In this document: positions 53,635 through 61,546 of the stretch, piece by piece | How the letters are laid out: each line of letters begins with the position of its first letter | Numbering within the stretch: position 1 is the first letter of the stretch | DNA from: Kitasatospora kifunensis | GTDB lineage: Bacteria; Actinomycetota; Actinomycetes; Streptomycetales; Streptomycetaceae | Assembly (NCBI RefSeq): GCF_014203855.1 | Contig: NZ_JACHJV010000001.1 | Coordinates: 5,084,001 to 5,148,000, forward strand | DNA length: 64,000 nucleotides | Direction: 5' to 3' | Notes under the pieces: model-generated | Databases searched by the model: none | The model's input: the letters and a program-made list of their open reading frames with translations, nothing else | Told to the model about the DNA's origin: nothing | Position numbers and translations under genes: made by a program

Positions 53635-56244
53635 ATGTGGGAGTCGGTGCAGGGGGCGTACCACTCCCGGATCGTCGAAGCCGGGCGTGAGCCGCTCTTC
53701 CTGCTGCTGATCGGCTTGATCACGGCCTTCCTCTTCATCCGGTTCAGCACCCGGATGATCCGGCGCGGCACTCCGTGGTGGCCGGGCAACGTGACCCCCG
53801 GCGGCCTGCACATCCACCACGTGGTCTTCGGGCAGACGCTGATGCTGGTGGCCGGTGTCGGCGGCTTCGCCTACCACGGCTCGCACGGGCTGCTGCGCAA
53901 CGGGCTGGCGATCGCCTTCGGCGCGGGCTGCGGCCTGGTGCTGGACGAGTTCGCGCTGGTGCTGCACCTGGAGGACGTCTACTGGAGCGAGCAGGGCCGC
54001 AAGTCGGTGGACGCGGTGATCCTGGCGATCGCCCTGATCGCGCTGCTGCTGCTCGGCGAGCTGCCGCTGGGCGGGTTCACCGGCAGGCCCTCGATCGGGC
54101 AGCTGATCGGGGCCGCGGTGCTGCTCCTCCTGGTGGTGGTCAGCCTGCTCAAGGGCAAGCTGTGGACCGGGCTGATCGGTGTGATGCTGCCGGTGCTCGC
54201 CGTGGTCGGCGCGATCCGGCTGGCCCGGCCCGGCAGCCCGTGGGCCCGCTGGCGCTACCGCAGCCGACCCAAGCGGATGGCCCGCGCCGAGCGGCGCGAG
54301 GCCCGGGTGCACCGGCGGGTGACGGCGTTCAAGGCCCGGGCGTACAACCTGCTGGCGGGTGCCCCGGACGTCGTGCAGGGCGGTGACGTACCCCCGACCG
54401 CGCTCCCCGGGCCGGCCCTCGTCCCCGTCCCGGCCACCGCGCCCGTGCCGGTGCCCGCGCGTGCGCTGGCGCCCTGGCGCCGACGCTGCGCCGGCTTCGC
54501 CGAGTGGTACCTGCGGATCGCCGCCCTGCTCAACCTGCTGGCCGGGCTGATCGCCCCGTTCCGCGAGCGGGTGCAGCGGGCCAACAGCGGCGACTTCTTC
54601 ACCCCGGTGCTGGTCACCGCCGGATTCACCGCCGCGCTCTTCGCCGCTCTGCTCGCCGTGATGCTGCGCCGCCGCAAGCGGGCCGCCTGGATCGTGGCCA
54701 CCGCCGTGGTGGCGCTCTACGCCGTGCTCTTCGGCCTGGCCCTGGTCCTGTTGCCGGAGGATCGCGAGCACCCCTTCAACTGGGTCTCGGCCACGCTCAC
54801 CGCGCTGCTGCTGGGTGCCCTGCTGGCCAGCCGGCGTGCCTTCCACGCCCGCGGCGCCCGCGGGAACCTGCTGCTGGGGCTGTCGGTGCTGCTGGTCGGC
54901 GGCCTGCTGGTCACCACGCTCGGTGCCGTACTGGTGCACGCCGGCACCACCCCGCGGGCCGACTGGGGGGACTGCTTCGACTACGCGCTGGTGCGGCTGT
55001 TCACCGTCTCCGGCTTCGGCGAGGTGGCGCCGAGCGTGACCGTCAACCGCTGGGCGGGACTGACCATCAACGTGCTCGGCGCCGCGCTCTTCCTGCTGGT
55101 GCTGCGGGTCTTCTTCCGCTCCCCGCACGGCCGGGTGCTCCTGGAGCCGCAGGACGAACAGCGGCTGCGCGCCCTGCTGGAGCGGCACGGCGCGCGCGAC
55201 TCGCTCGGCTACTTCGCGCTGCGCCGCGACAAGTCGGTCTGCTGGTCGCCCTCCGGCAAGGCCGCCGTGCTCTACCGGGTGGTCAACGGTGTCTCGCTGG
55301 CCTCCGGCGACCCGATCGGCGACCCGGAGGCCTGGCCGCAGGCGATCGAGCGCTGGCGGGAGCTGGCCCGGCTCAACGCCTGGGTGCCGGCCGTCACCGG
55401 CGCGGGCGAGCAGGCCGGCACGATCTACCGGCGCACCGGCCTCAAGGCGCTGGAGTTCGGCGACGAGGCGATCGTCGAGGTGGCCGACTTCAGCCTGGAG
55501 GGCCGCAGCATGCGCACCCTGCGCCAGGCCCACAACCGGGTCCGCAAGGCCGGCTACCACGCGGTGATACGCCGGCACCGGGACATCCCCGAGGCCGAAC
55601 TGACCGCGCTGGTGCACCTGGCCGACGCCTGGCGGCACGGCCGCACCGAGCGCGGCTTCTCGATGGCGCTGGGCCGGCTCGGCGACCCGGCCGACGGCGA
55701 CTGCGTGATGGCCGAGTGCCGCGACGAGAACGACCGGACCTGCGCGCTGCTGAGCTTCGTGCCCTGGGGTGCGCACGGCCTCTCGCTCGACCTGATGCGC
55801 CGTGACCGGGAGTCTACGAGCGGCCTGGTGGAGTTCCTGGTCACCGAATTGCTGCTGCGCGGCAAAGCCCGCACGTTGCCGCTCACCCGGGTCTCGCTCA
55901 ACTTCGCGATGTTCCGCTACGTCTTCGAACAGGGCGGCAAGCTGGGCGCCGGGCCGGTGCTGCGGCTGTGCCGGGCCACGCTGCGCTTCCTGTCCCGGTG
56001 GTGGCAGCTGGAGTCGCTGTACCGGGCCAACGCCAAGTACCAGCCCAGCTGGGAGCCGCGCTTCCTGCTCTACGAGAAGTCCTCCGAGCTGCCCACCATC
56101 GCGGTGGCCAACGGTCTGGCCGAGGGGTTCCTGGTGCGGCCCAGGCTGCCGAGCGTGCGCTCGCTGCGCCGCGGCGAGCCTCACCCGTCCGGCGGCCCAG
56201 CCGATGCGGGCGGGCAGAGCTCCGGCTTGGCTGGGCAGGTGTGA
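53635..56244 (+). CDS. MprF-type aminoacyl-phospholipid synthase homologue with extra membrane domain
   Basis: The 869-residue protein has three parts: a membrane domain (about 1-200) with GGLHIHHVVFGQ and at least four helices; an MprF-like membrane domain (about 290-500); and a C-terminal LPG-synthase/DUF2156 domain (about 505-840; GDPIGDPEAWPQAI, LRQAHNRVRKAGY, SLDLMRRD). MprF enzymes move an amino acid from tRNA to phosphatidylglycerol and flip it, lowering surface charge and giving resistance to cationic peptides. The first domain is not part of standard MprF. It heads a four-gene operon with 4-bp overlaps. No lysyl-tRNA synthetase domain is attached. Confidence 0.82.
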   Translation: MWESVQGAYHSRIVEAGREPLFLLLIGLITAFLFIRFSTRMIRRGTPWWPGNVTPGGLHIHHVVFGQTLMLVAGVGGFAYHGSHGLLRNGLAIAFGAGCGLVLDEFALVLHLEDVYWSEQGRKSVDAVILAIALIALLLLGELPLGGFTGRPSIGQLIGAAVLLLLVVVSLLKGKLWTGLIGVMLPVLAVVGAIRLARPGSPWARWRYRSRPKRMARAERREARVHRRVTAFKARAYNLLAGAPDVVQGGDVPPTALPGPALVPVPATAPVPVPARALAPWRRRCAGFAEWYLRIAALLNLLAGLIAPFRERVQRANSGDFFTPVLVTAGFTAALFAALLAVMLRRRKRAAWIVATAVVALYAVLFGLALVLLPEDREHPFNWVSATLTALLLGALLASRRAFHARGARGNLLLGLSVLLVGGLLVTTLGAVLVHAGTTPRADWGDCFDYALVRLFTVSGFGEVAPSVTVNRWAGLTINVLGAALFLLVLRVFFRSPHGRVLLEPQDEQRLRALLERHGARDSLGYFALRRDKSVCWSPSGKAAVLYRVVNGVSLASGDPIGDPEAWPQAIERWRELARLNAWVPAVTGAGEQAGTIYRRTGLKALEFGDEAIVEVADFSLEGRSMRTLRQAHNRVRKAGYHAVIRRHRDIPEAELTALVHLADAWRHGRTERGFSMALGRLGDPADGDCVMAECRDENDRTCALLSFVPWGAHGLSLDLMRRDRESTSGLVEFLVTELLLRGKARTLPLTRVSLNFAMFRYVFEQGGKLGAGPVLRLCRATLRFLSRWWQLESLYRANAKYQPSWEPRFLLYEKSSELPTIAVANGLAEGFLVRPRLPSVRSLRRGEPHPSGGPADAGGQSSGLAGQV

Positions 56245-56909
56245 GCACCGATCAGCGGACGGGAGCTGGCGTGGGCGGGCAGCGCAGTCCCTGGTCGGCG
56301 GCGGTGCTGCTGGGGGCGACGGTGGTGCTGGGGGCCTGGCTGGTGCAGGACGGCAGCCGCGGCTCGCTGCCGCCCACGCCCTCCGCCGCCGAGGCGCAGG
56401 CCGACGGTGCGATCCGCCCTGCGGCGCTCAGCGGTACGCCGATGCGGGCCTCGGCGCCGATCCGGGTCAGGATCCCGGCGGTCGGCGTGGACGCCCCGGT
56501 GACCGGTGTCGGCCTGGACGGCGAGGGCCATCTGGCCACCCCGCCGGACCGTCAGCGCAATCTGGCGGGCTGGTACCGTGACGGGGTGACGCCCGGCCAG
56601 CGCGGCACCGCGCTGCTGATCGGCCACGTGGACACCGCCGCCGGCCCCGCCGTCTTCTACGGTCTGGGCGCGCTGCACCGCGGTGACCGGATCGACGTGG
56701 TCCGGCAGGACGGCACCACCGCCTGGTTCGTGGTCGACGCCGTCGACGTCTACGATCGGGCCGCCTTTCCGGACCACCGGGTCTACGGCCAGGCGCCGGA
56801 CCCGCAGCTGCGGCTGATCACCTGTGGCGGCGGGTTCACCGAAGGACAGGGCTACCGCGGCAACGTGGTGGTATTCGCACATCTGACAGGCCATCGGGGG
56901 GCACAGTGA
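56241..56909 (+). CDS. Class F sortase
   Basis: The 222-residue protein has an N-terminal membrane anchor (about 19-36) and a sortase fold with catalytic His129 (LIGHVDT), Cys195 (LITCGG) and Arg206 (GYRGNVVVFA). Class F sortases are common in actinobacteria, but few substrates are known. Both ends overlap neighbours by 4 bp (GTGA), so it is made together with the MprF-like proteins and the esterase. The surface protein at 51067-51885 is a possible substrate. Confidence 0.9.
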   Translation: MSTDQRTGAGVGGQRSPWSAAVLLGATVVLGAWLVQDGSRGSLPPTPSAAEAQADGAIRPAALSGTPMRASAPIRVRIPAVGVDAPVTGVGLDGEGHLATPPDRQRNLAGWYRDGVTPGQRGTALLIGHVDTAAGPAVFYGLGALHRGDRIDVVRQDGTTAWFVVDAVDVYDRAAFPDHRVYGQAPDPQLRLITCGGGFTEGQGYRGNVVVFAHLTGHRGAQ

Positions 56910-58228
56910 CGGCGGAACTGGCATGGGAAGGTCCGTTGGACTGGCCGATCACCAGCGGGGTGATACCGGTCCTGCTGCTGGCCCTCGGCTGGCTCGCGCT
57001 GGTCGGCCTGGCCGTCTCCAGCAGCACCCACTGGTGGAGCCGGCGCTTCCCGTGCGCCGTACTGCTGGCCGCGGCCCTCACCGTGCTGACGCGGGCCGTG
57101 GTGAACGACTGGTGGCAGCCGTGGCCCGACGGGCTGACCCGCGAGGTGGTGTTCTGGGTCGGGATCGGGATCCTCGGTCTGCTGCTGGCGCTCTTCCGGC
57201 TGCCCCCGCTGCGTTGGCGCGGCCGGTTCGCCGCGCTGGGCGCGGCGCTGCTGGTGCTCCTGATGTCCGGCTCGCAGATCAACCGGCAGTACGACCAGTA
57301 CCCGACCTTGCGGGTGCTGCTGGCTCCCTGGCTGCAGCACACCCCGAAGTTCTCGGCGGGCAAGGCCGCCAGCACCCTGAGCGCGCCCGGGGGGCGGACG
57401 CTGGCCGAGGTCTGGCACCGCCCGGCCGGTCTGCCGACCAAGGGCACCATCACCACCTCGCCGATTCCCGGGGTCAAGTCCGGCTTCAACCCCCGCGCCG
57501 CCTACGTCTACCTGCCGCCGGCCTACCAGGCCACCGAACCGCGCCCACTGCTGCCGGTGCTGGTGCTGATGGCCGGCCAGCCCGGGGGACCGGCCGACTG
57601 GGTCAACTCCGGCGACCTGGCCGGCACCATGGACTCCTTCGCCGCCGAGCACCAGGGCCTGGCGCCGATCGTGGTGGTGGTCGACCCGACCGGCTCCGAC
57701 TGGGCCAACACGCTCTGCATGGACTCCAGGATCGCCAAGGCACAGACCTACCTCGCCCAGGACGTGCCCGACTGGGTCCACGCGCACCTGCAGACCGGCA
57801 CCGGGCGCACCTCCTTCGCGATCGGCGGGCTCTCGCTCGGCGGCACCTGCTCGCTCCAGCTGGCCGTCAACGCGCCGCAGGTCTACGGCTCCTTCCTGGA
57901 CATCTCCGGCCAGGACGAGCCCACCCTGGGCAGCCACGACAAGACCGTGCAGGCGGCCTTCGGCGGCGACGAGGCGGCCTTCGACGCGGTGGATCCGCTG
58001 CATGTGATGGCCCGCCAGAAGTTCCCCGACACGGCCGGCGCGTTCGTGGTCGGCAAGAGCGACGGCGAGTACGGCCCTCAGCAGAAGAAGGCCTATCAGG
58101 CCGCCGTCGCGGCGGGGATGAAGGTGACCTTCACCGAGGTGCCCGGCGGCCATGACTGGACCGTCTTCCGGGCCGGGCTGCGCGGCCAGCTGACCTGGTT
58201 GTCGCAGCAGTTCGGGCTGATCAGATGA
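56906..58228 (+). CDS. Membrane-tethered alpha/beta-hydrolase esterase (operon member)
   Basis: The 440-residue protein has about four N-terminal helices (first ~120 residues) and an esterase-D/antigen-85-like domain with nucleophile Ser310 (GGLSLGGTC) and a late His (GGHDWTVF). It is built like the esterase at 30252-31586. Between two MprF-type genes, a plausible role is hydrolysis or transfer of aminoacyl or acyl groups on envelope lipids, since some bacteria pair aminoacyl-PG synthases with hydrolases; this is inference. Confidence 0.8.
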   Translation: MTAELAWEGPLDWPITSGVIPVLLLALGWLALVGLAVSSSTHWWSRRFPCAVLLAAALTVLTRAVVNDWWQPWPDGLTREVVFWVGIGILGLLLALFRLPPLRWRGRFAALGAALLVLLMSGSQINRQYDQYPTLRVLLAPWLQHTPKFSAGKAASTLSAPGGRTLAEVWHRPAGLPTKGTITTSPIPGVKSGFNPRAAYVYLPPAYQATEPRPLLPVLVLMAGQPGGPADWVNSGDLAGTMDSFAAEHQGLAPIVVVVDPTGSDWANTLCMDSRIAKAQTYLAQDVPDWVHAHLQTGTGRTSFAIGGLSLGGTCSLQLAVNAPQVYGSFLDISGQDEPTLGSHDKTVQAAFGGDEAAFDAVDPLHVMARQKFPDTAGAFVVGKSDGEYGPQQKKAYQAAVAAGMKVTFTEVPGGHDWTVFRAGLRGQLTWLSQQFGLIR

Positions 58229-60771
58229 GTCCGGCAGAGCCGCACGCGTCCGGCCCCCTCACCCCGGACGCGGGCTCCGCGCAGCCCGTCACCCCGCGCC
58301 CCGAGGCCTCCTGGCGGCGTGGGGTGCGCGCCTTGGTACTGGTGGCCAGGGCGCTGCGCCGGGCGCCGCTGACGGTGGCGCTGACCGTGTTGCTCTGGGT
58401 GGTCGGCGGGCTCACCGGGAGCCTGGGCTCGGGCCCTTCGCCACGGCTGCTGTCGCGGGTCGGCGTGGGCATCCCGACGCTGGGGGAGGGGCGCTGGTGG
58501 ACCCCGGTCAGCTCGCTGCTCTGGTGCTCGGGCATCACCGCCTACCTCCTGACCACCGCCGGGCTGCTGCTGATCGGGCCGATCGCCGAGCGGCGGCTGG
58601 GGCGACGGCGGGCCGGCGCGGTGGTGATCGCCGGCCAGCTGGTCGGCGTGCTGCTGGGCACCGGCCTGGTGCGGCTGGGCATCGCGGTCGGTGAGACCTG
58701 GACCCAGGGGCTGAACGAGCAGATCGCCCTCGGCCCGGCGCCCGGGCTGTTCGCGCTGGCCGGCGCGCTCAGTTTCAGGCTCACCGCGCTGTGGCGGCGC
58801 CGGCTGCAGCTGGTGGTGGTGCTGGTGCCGCTGGTGCTGATGCTCTACGTCGGCCACCTGCCGGCCGTCCAGCGCCTGGTCGGGGCGGTCTTCGGGCTGG
58901 TCGCCGGGCTGCTGCTGGCCCACGGCCGGGTGGCCTGGCGGCCGCGCCGGCCCTCGCACGCCGAGACCCGGGTGCTGGTCGCGCTCTGCGTGGCCGGCTC
59001 CGCGCTCGGGCCGCTGGTCGCCTCGCTCTACCGGGACGCCTACGGCCCGTTCAACACCTTCAGCGACCTCTACTTCTCCCGACCGCCCAGCGCCGAGGAC
59101 ATCGCCTACGCCTGCTCGGTGTCGGCCGACGAGTGCGCGCACCTCAAGTCCTCGCTGCACTTCTTCGACTCGCCGGGGCGGCTGATGGCCGCGCTGATCC
59201 CGGTCCTGCTGCTGGTGCTGGCCGAGGGGCTGCGGCGCGGGCTGCGGCTGGCCTGGTGGTGCATCGCGGTCGTCCAGCTGCTCTGGATCGCGCTGCTGAG
59301 CTGGCTGCTCAAGGTGCTGCTGGAGCAGGCCGGCGACCTCGGCGGGCCCAGCCAGGTCTGGCAGCTGGTCGGCGAGGCGCTGCTGATGCCGGCGCTGGTG
59401 CTGCTCCTGCTGCTGGTCACCCGCAAGCGCTTCTCGCTGCGGCTGCCCGCCCGGGACCTCAGGCGACTGGGCCTGGTGATCGGCGGCACCTTCCTGGCCG
59501 CCTGCCTGGCCTACGTCGGGATCGGCTACCTGGTGCGCGACCAGTACAACCCGGACGCCACCTTGCCCGCGCTGCTCAAGGGCCTGCCCTCGGAGTTCCT
59601 GCCGCCCGCCTACAACGACCTGATCCTCAGCTCTCCGGTGGCCGTCGGCGGCACCTCGCAGGCCGTCACCACCTACGTCGGACTGCTGTTCTGGGTGGTG
59701 GCGCTGCTCGCCCTGCTGCTGGCGTTCCGCCGTCCGAGCGTGCAGGCGGACGCGGCCCGGGCGCGCGAGCTGCTGACCCGCCACGGCGGCTCGACCCTGT
59801 CCTTCATCGCCACCTGGGACGGCAACCACTACTGGTTCGACGAGCACGGCGAGGCCGCCGTGCCGTACCGGGTGATCTCCACCGTGGCGCTGACCACCGG
59901 CGATCCGTTCGGCGAGCCGGCGGCCCGGCAGCGGGCGGTGGGCGGGTTCGCGGCGTACTGCGACGCGCGCGGCTGGACCCCGTGCTTCTACAGCGTCACC
60001 CCGCAGACCCGCCAGGAGGGCGAGCGGCTCGGCTGGCGCTCGCTGCAGGTGGCCGAGGACACCGTGGTGCCGCTGGCGGAGCTGGCCTTCACGGGGAAGA
60101 AGTGGCAGGACATCAGGACCTCGCTGAACAAGGCCAAGAAGCAGGGCATCACCGCCGAGTGGTGGAGCTGGCAGCACGCGCCGCTGGCCGTGCGCGACCA
60201 GGTCCGCTCGATCTCCGAGGAGTGGGTGGCCGACAAGGGACTGCCCGAGATGGGCTTCACCCTGGGCGGCCTGGACGAGCTGGCCGATCCGGCGGTGCGG
60301 ATCCTGGTCGCCGTCGACCAGGAGCGCACGGTGCACGGGTTGACCAGTTGGATGCCGGTCTATCGGGACGGCGAGCCGATCGGCTGGACGCTGGACTTCA
60401 TGCGTCGCCGTGCGGAGGGGTTCCGCGGCGTGATGGAGTTCCTGATCGCCTCCGCCGCGCTGGGTTTCAAGGAGGAGGGAGCCGAGTTCCTGAGCCTGTC
60501 CGGCGCGCCGCTGGCCCGGGCGGACCGCGGCCTGCCGCAGACCGCGCTGCAGCGGATGCTGGACTGGATGGGAAAGAGCCTGGAGCCGGTCTACGGGTTC
60601 CGCTCGCTGCTGGCCTTCAAGGCGAAGTTCCAGCCCGAGTACCGGCCGATGTACATGCTCTACCCCGACCCGGCGGCGCTGCCCAACATCACCCGGGCGA
60701 TCGGCAAGGCCTACCTGCCGCACCTGACGCCCGGTCAGGGCATGCGGCTGATGCGCAGGCTGTCGGGCTGA
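58225..60771 (+). CDS. MprF-type protein with rhomboid-like domain lacking catalytic residues
   Basis: The 848-residue protein starts with a rhomboid-like domain (about 75-250; GRWWTPVSSLLWCSG, GPIAERRLG) in which the GxSG-type motif reads GPAPG and the helix-6 His is missing, so it should not be a protease. A middle membrane part (about 270-500) and a C-terminal DUF2156/LPG-synthase domain (about 505-840; TTGDPFGEPAARQ, LNKAKKQGI, LDFMRRR) follow. It is the last gene of the coupled operon. Confidence 0.82.
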   Translation: MSPAEPHASGPLTPDAGSAQPVTPRPEASWRRGVRALVLVARALRRAPLTVALTVLLWVVGGLTGSLGSGPSPRLLSRVGVGIPTLGEGRWWTPVSSLLWCSGITAYLLTTAGLLLIGPIAERRLGRRRAGAVVIAGQLVGVLLGTGLVRLGIAVGETWTQGLNEQIALGPAPGLFALAGALSFRLTALWRRRLQLVVVLVPLVLMLYVGHLPAVQRLVGAVFGLVAGLLLAHGRVAWRPRRPSHAETRVLVALCVAGSALGPLVASLYRDAYGPFNTFSDLYFSRPPSAEDIAYACSVSADECAHLKSSLHFFDSPGRLMAALIPVLLLVLAEGLRRGLRLAWWCIAVVQLLWIALLSWLLKVLLEQAGDLGGPSQVWQLVGEALLMPALVLLLLLVTRKRFSLRLPARDLRRLGLVIGGTFLAACLAYVGIGYLVRDQYNPDATLPALLKGLPSEFLPPAYNDLILSSPVAVGGTSQAVTTYVGLLFWVVALLALLLAFRRPSVQADAARARELLTRHGGSTLSFIATWDGNHYWFDEHGEAAVPYRVISTVALTTGDPFGEPAARQRAVGGFAAYCDARGWTPCFYSVTPQTRQEGERLGWRSLQVAEDTVVPLAELAFTGKKWQDIRTSLNKAKKQGITAEWWSWQHAPLAVRDQVRSISEEWVADKGLPEMGFTLGGLDELADPAVRILVAVDQERTVHGLTSWMPVYRDGEPIGWTLDFMRRRAEGFRGVMEFLIASAALGFKEEGAEFLSLSGAPLARADRGLPQTALQRMLDWMGKSLEPVYGFRSLLAFKAKFQPEYRPMYMLYPDPAALPNITRAIGKAYLPHLTPGQGMRLMRRLSG

Positions 60772-60806
60772 CCCGGGGGCCTCTCGGGGTCGGGGCGGAC
60801 GGCGGG

Positions 60807-61256
60807 TCAACCCAGCAGCTCGGCCAGGGCACGGTCGGCGTCCAGGTGCCGGCCCTCCTGGCCCTCGGGCACGCAGCGGTAGCTGGCCCACAGGAAGCGC
60901 CGCAGGTCGCCGGCCTCGAAGCGGAGCAGCGCGACACCCTCGGGCGCCCGCAGCTCGACCATCGTGTGCGGGCCGCGCGAGGGCCTGATGTGCACGTCAC
61001 CCAGCCCGCTCGGCAGGTCGAGCCCGCTCGCCAGCAGCTGCCGGGCGAAGACCCACACCACCTCGGCCCCGGGCGCCGGCTCCGTCGGCTCGTCCAGCGG
61101 GGCCGCCGTGTCCAGCGAATATTCCGCCGGGAACGCCATCCGCACCGCGAGCGGGTCCGCGGCCCGGTAGCGCAGGGTCACCCGCAACTGCGTGGAGCAG
61201 TGGCTGGACAGGATCAGGCGGGCGTGGACGGCCTGCTCGACGACGGCGCTGCGCAT
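60807..61256 (-). CDS. ssgG: SsgA-like sporulation/cell-division regulator (SsgG-like)
   Basis: The 149-residue protein fits the SsgA-like family restricted to morphologically complex actinomycetes (LILSSHCSTQLRVTLRYRAADPLAV, VWVFARQLLASGL, RFEAGDLRRFLW). These proteins control septum placement in aerial hyphae. By remembered synteny with SCO2924 it is probably SsgG, but assignment within the family is not certain. AAGGAG lies 6 bases before the ATG. Confidence 0.82.
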   Translation of the reverse strand: MRSAVVEQAVHARLILSSHCSTQLRVTLRYRAADPLAVRMAFPAEYSLDTAAPLDEPTEPAPGAEVVWVFARQLLASGLDLPSGLGDVHIRPSRGPHTMVELRAPEGVALLRFEAGDLRRFLWASYRCVPEGQEGRHLDADRALAELLG

Positions 61257-61546
61257 GGGGGGCTCCTTGGGGTGAGGACGGGCCTGTGTGAGGAGAGAGT
61301 GCTGGGCCGCCGATTGATTACACGGCTTGAGGGTGATCCCGGTCACCTGGACTGCGCCGATCGGGTGAGCTCCGACGCAGTGCCTGGTAGGCCGCTCGCG
61401 GCGGGCAAGCGGGCGGCGCGCGCCGCCGGTGTCGAGGCCGCTCTGTCGGCGCCGCCCGGTAGGCTAGGCGGGTTGTCCGATCGCCCGCCCATCGCGGAGC
61501 TGGGCCGCTTCACCGCCCTGACCTGCGACGATCCCCCTCGGAGACC

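Noticed and set aside
54960-55125. A stretch like a potassium-channel filter (FTVSGFGEVAP) in the first MprF-type protein
   Set aside because: The position matches a normal segment of the actinobacterial MprF membrane domain (LLGISG-like), the TVGYGD signature is not met, and there is no second pore-type helix pair.
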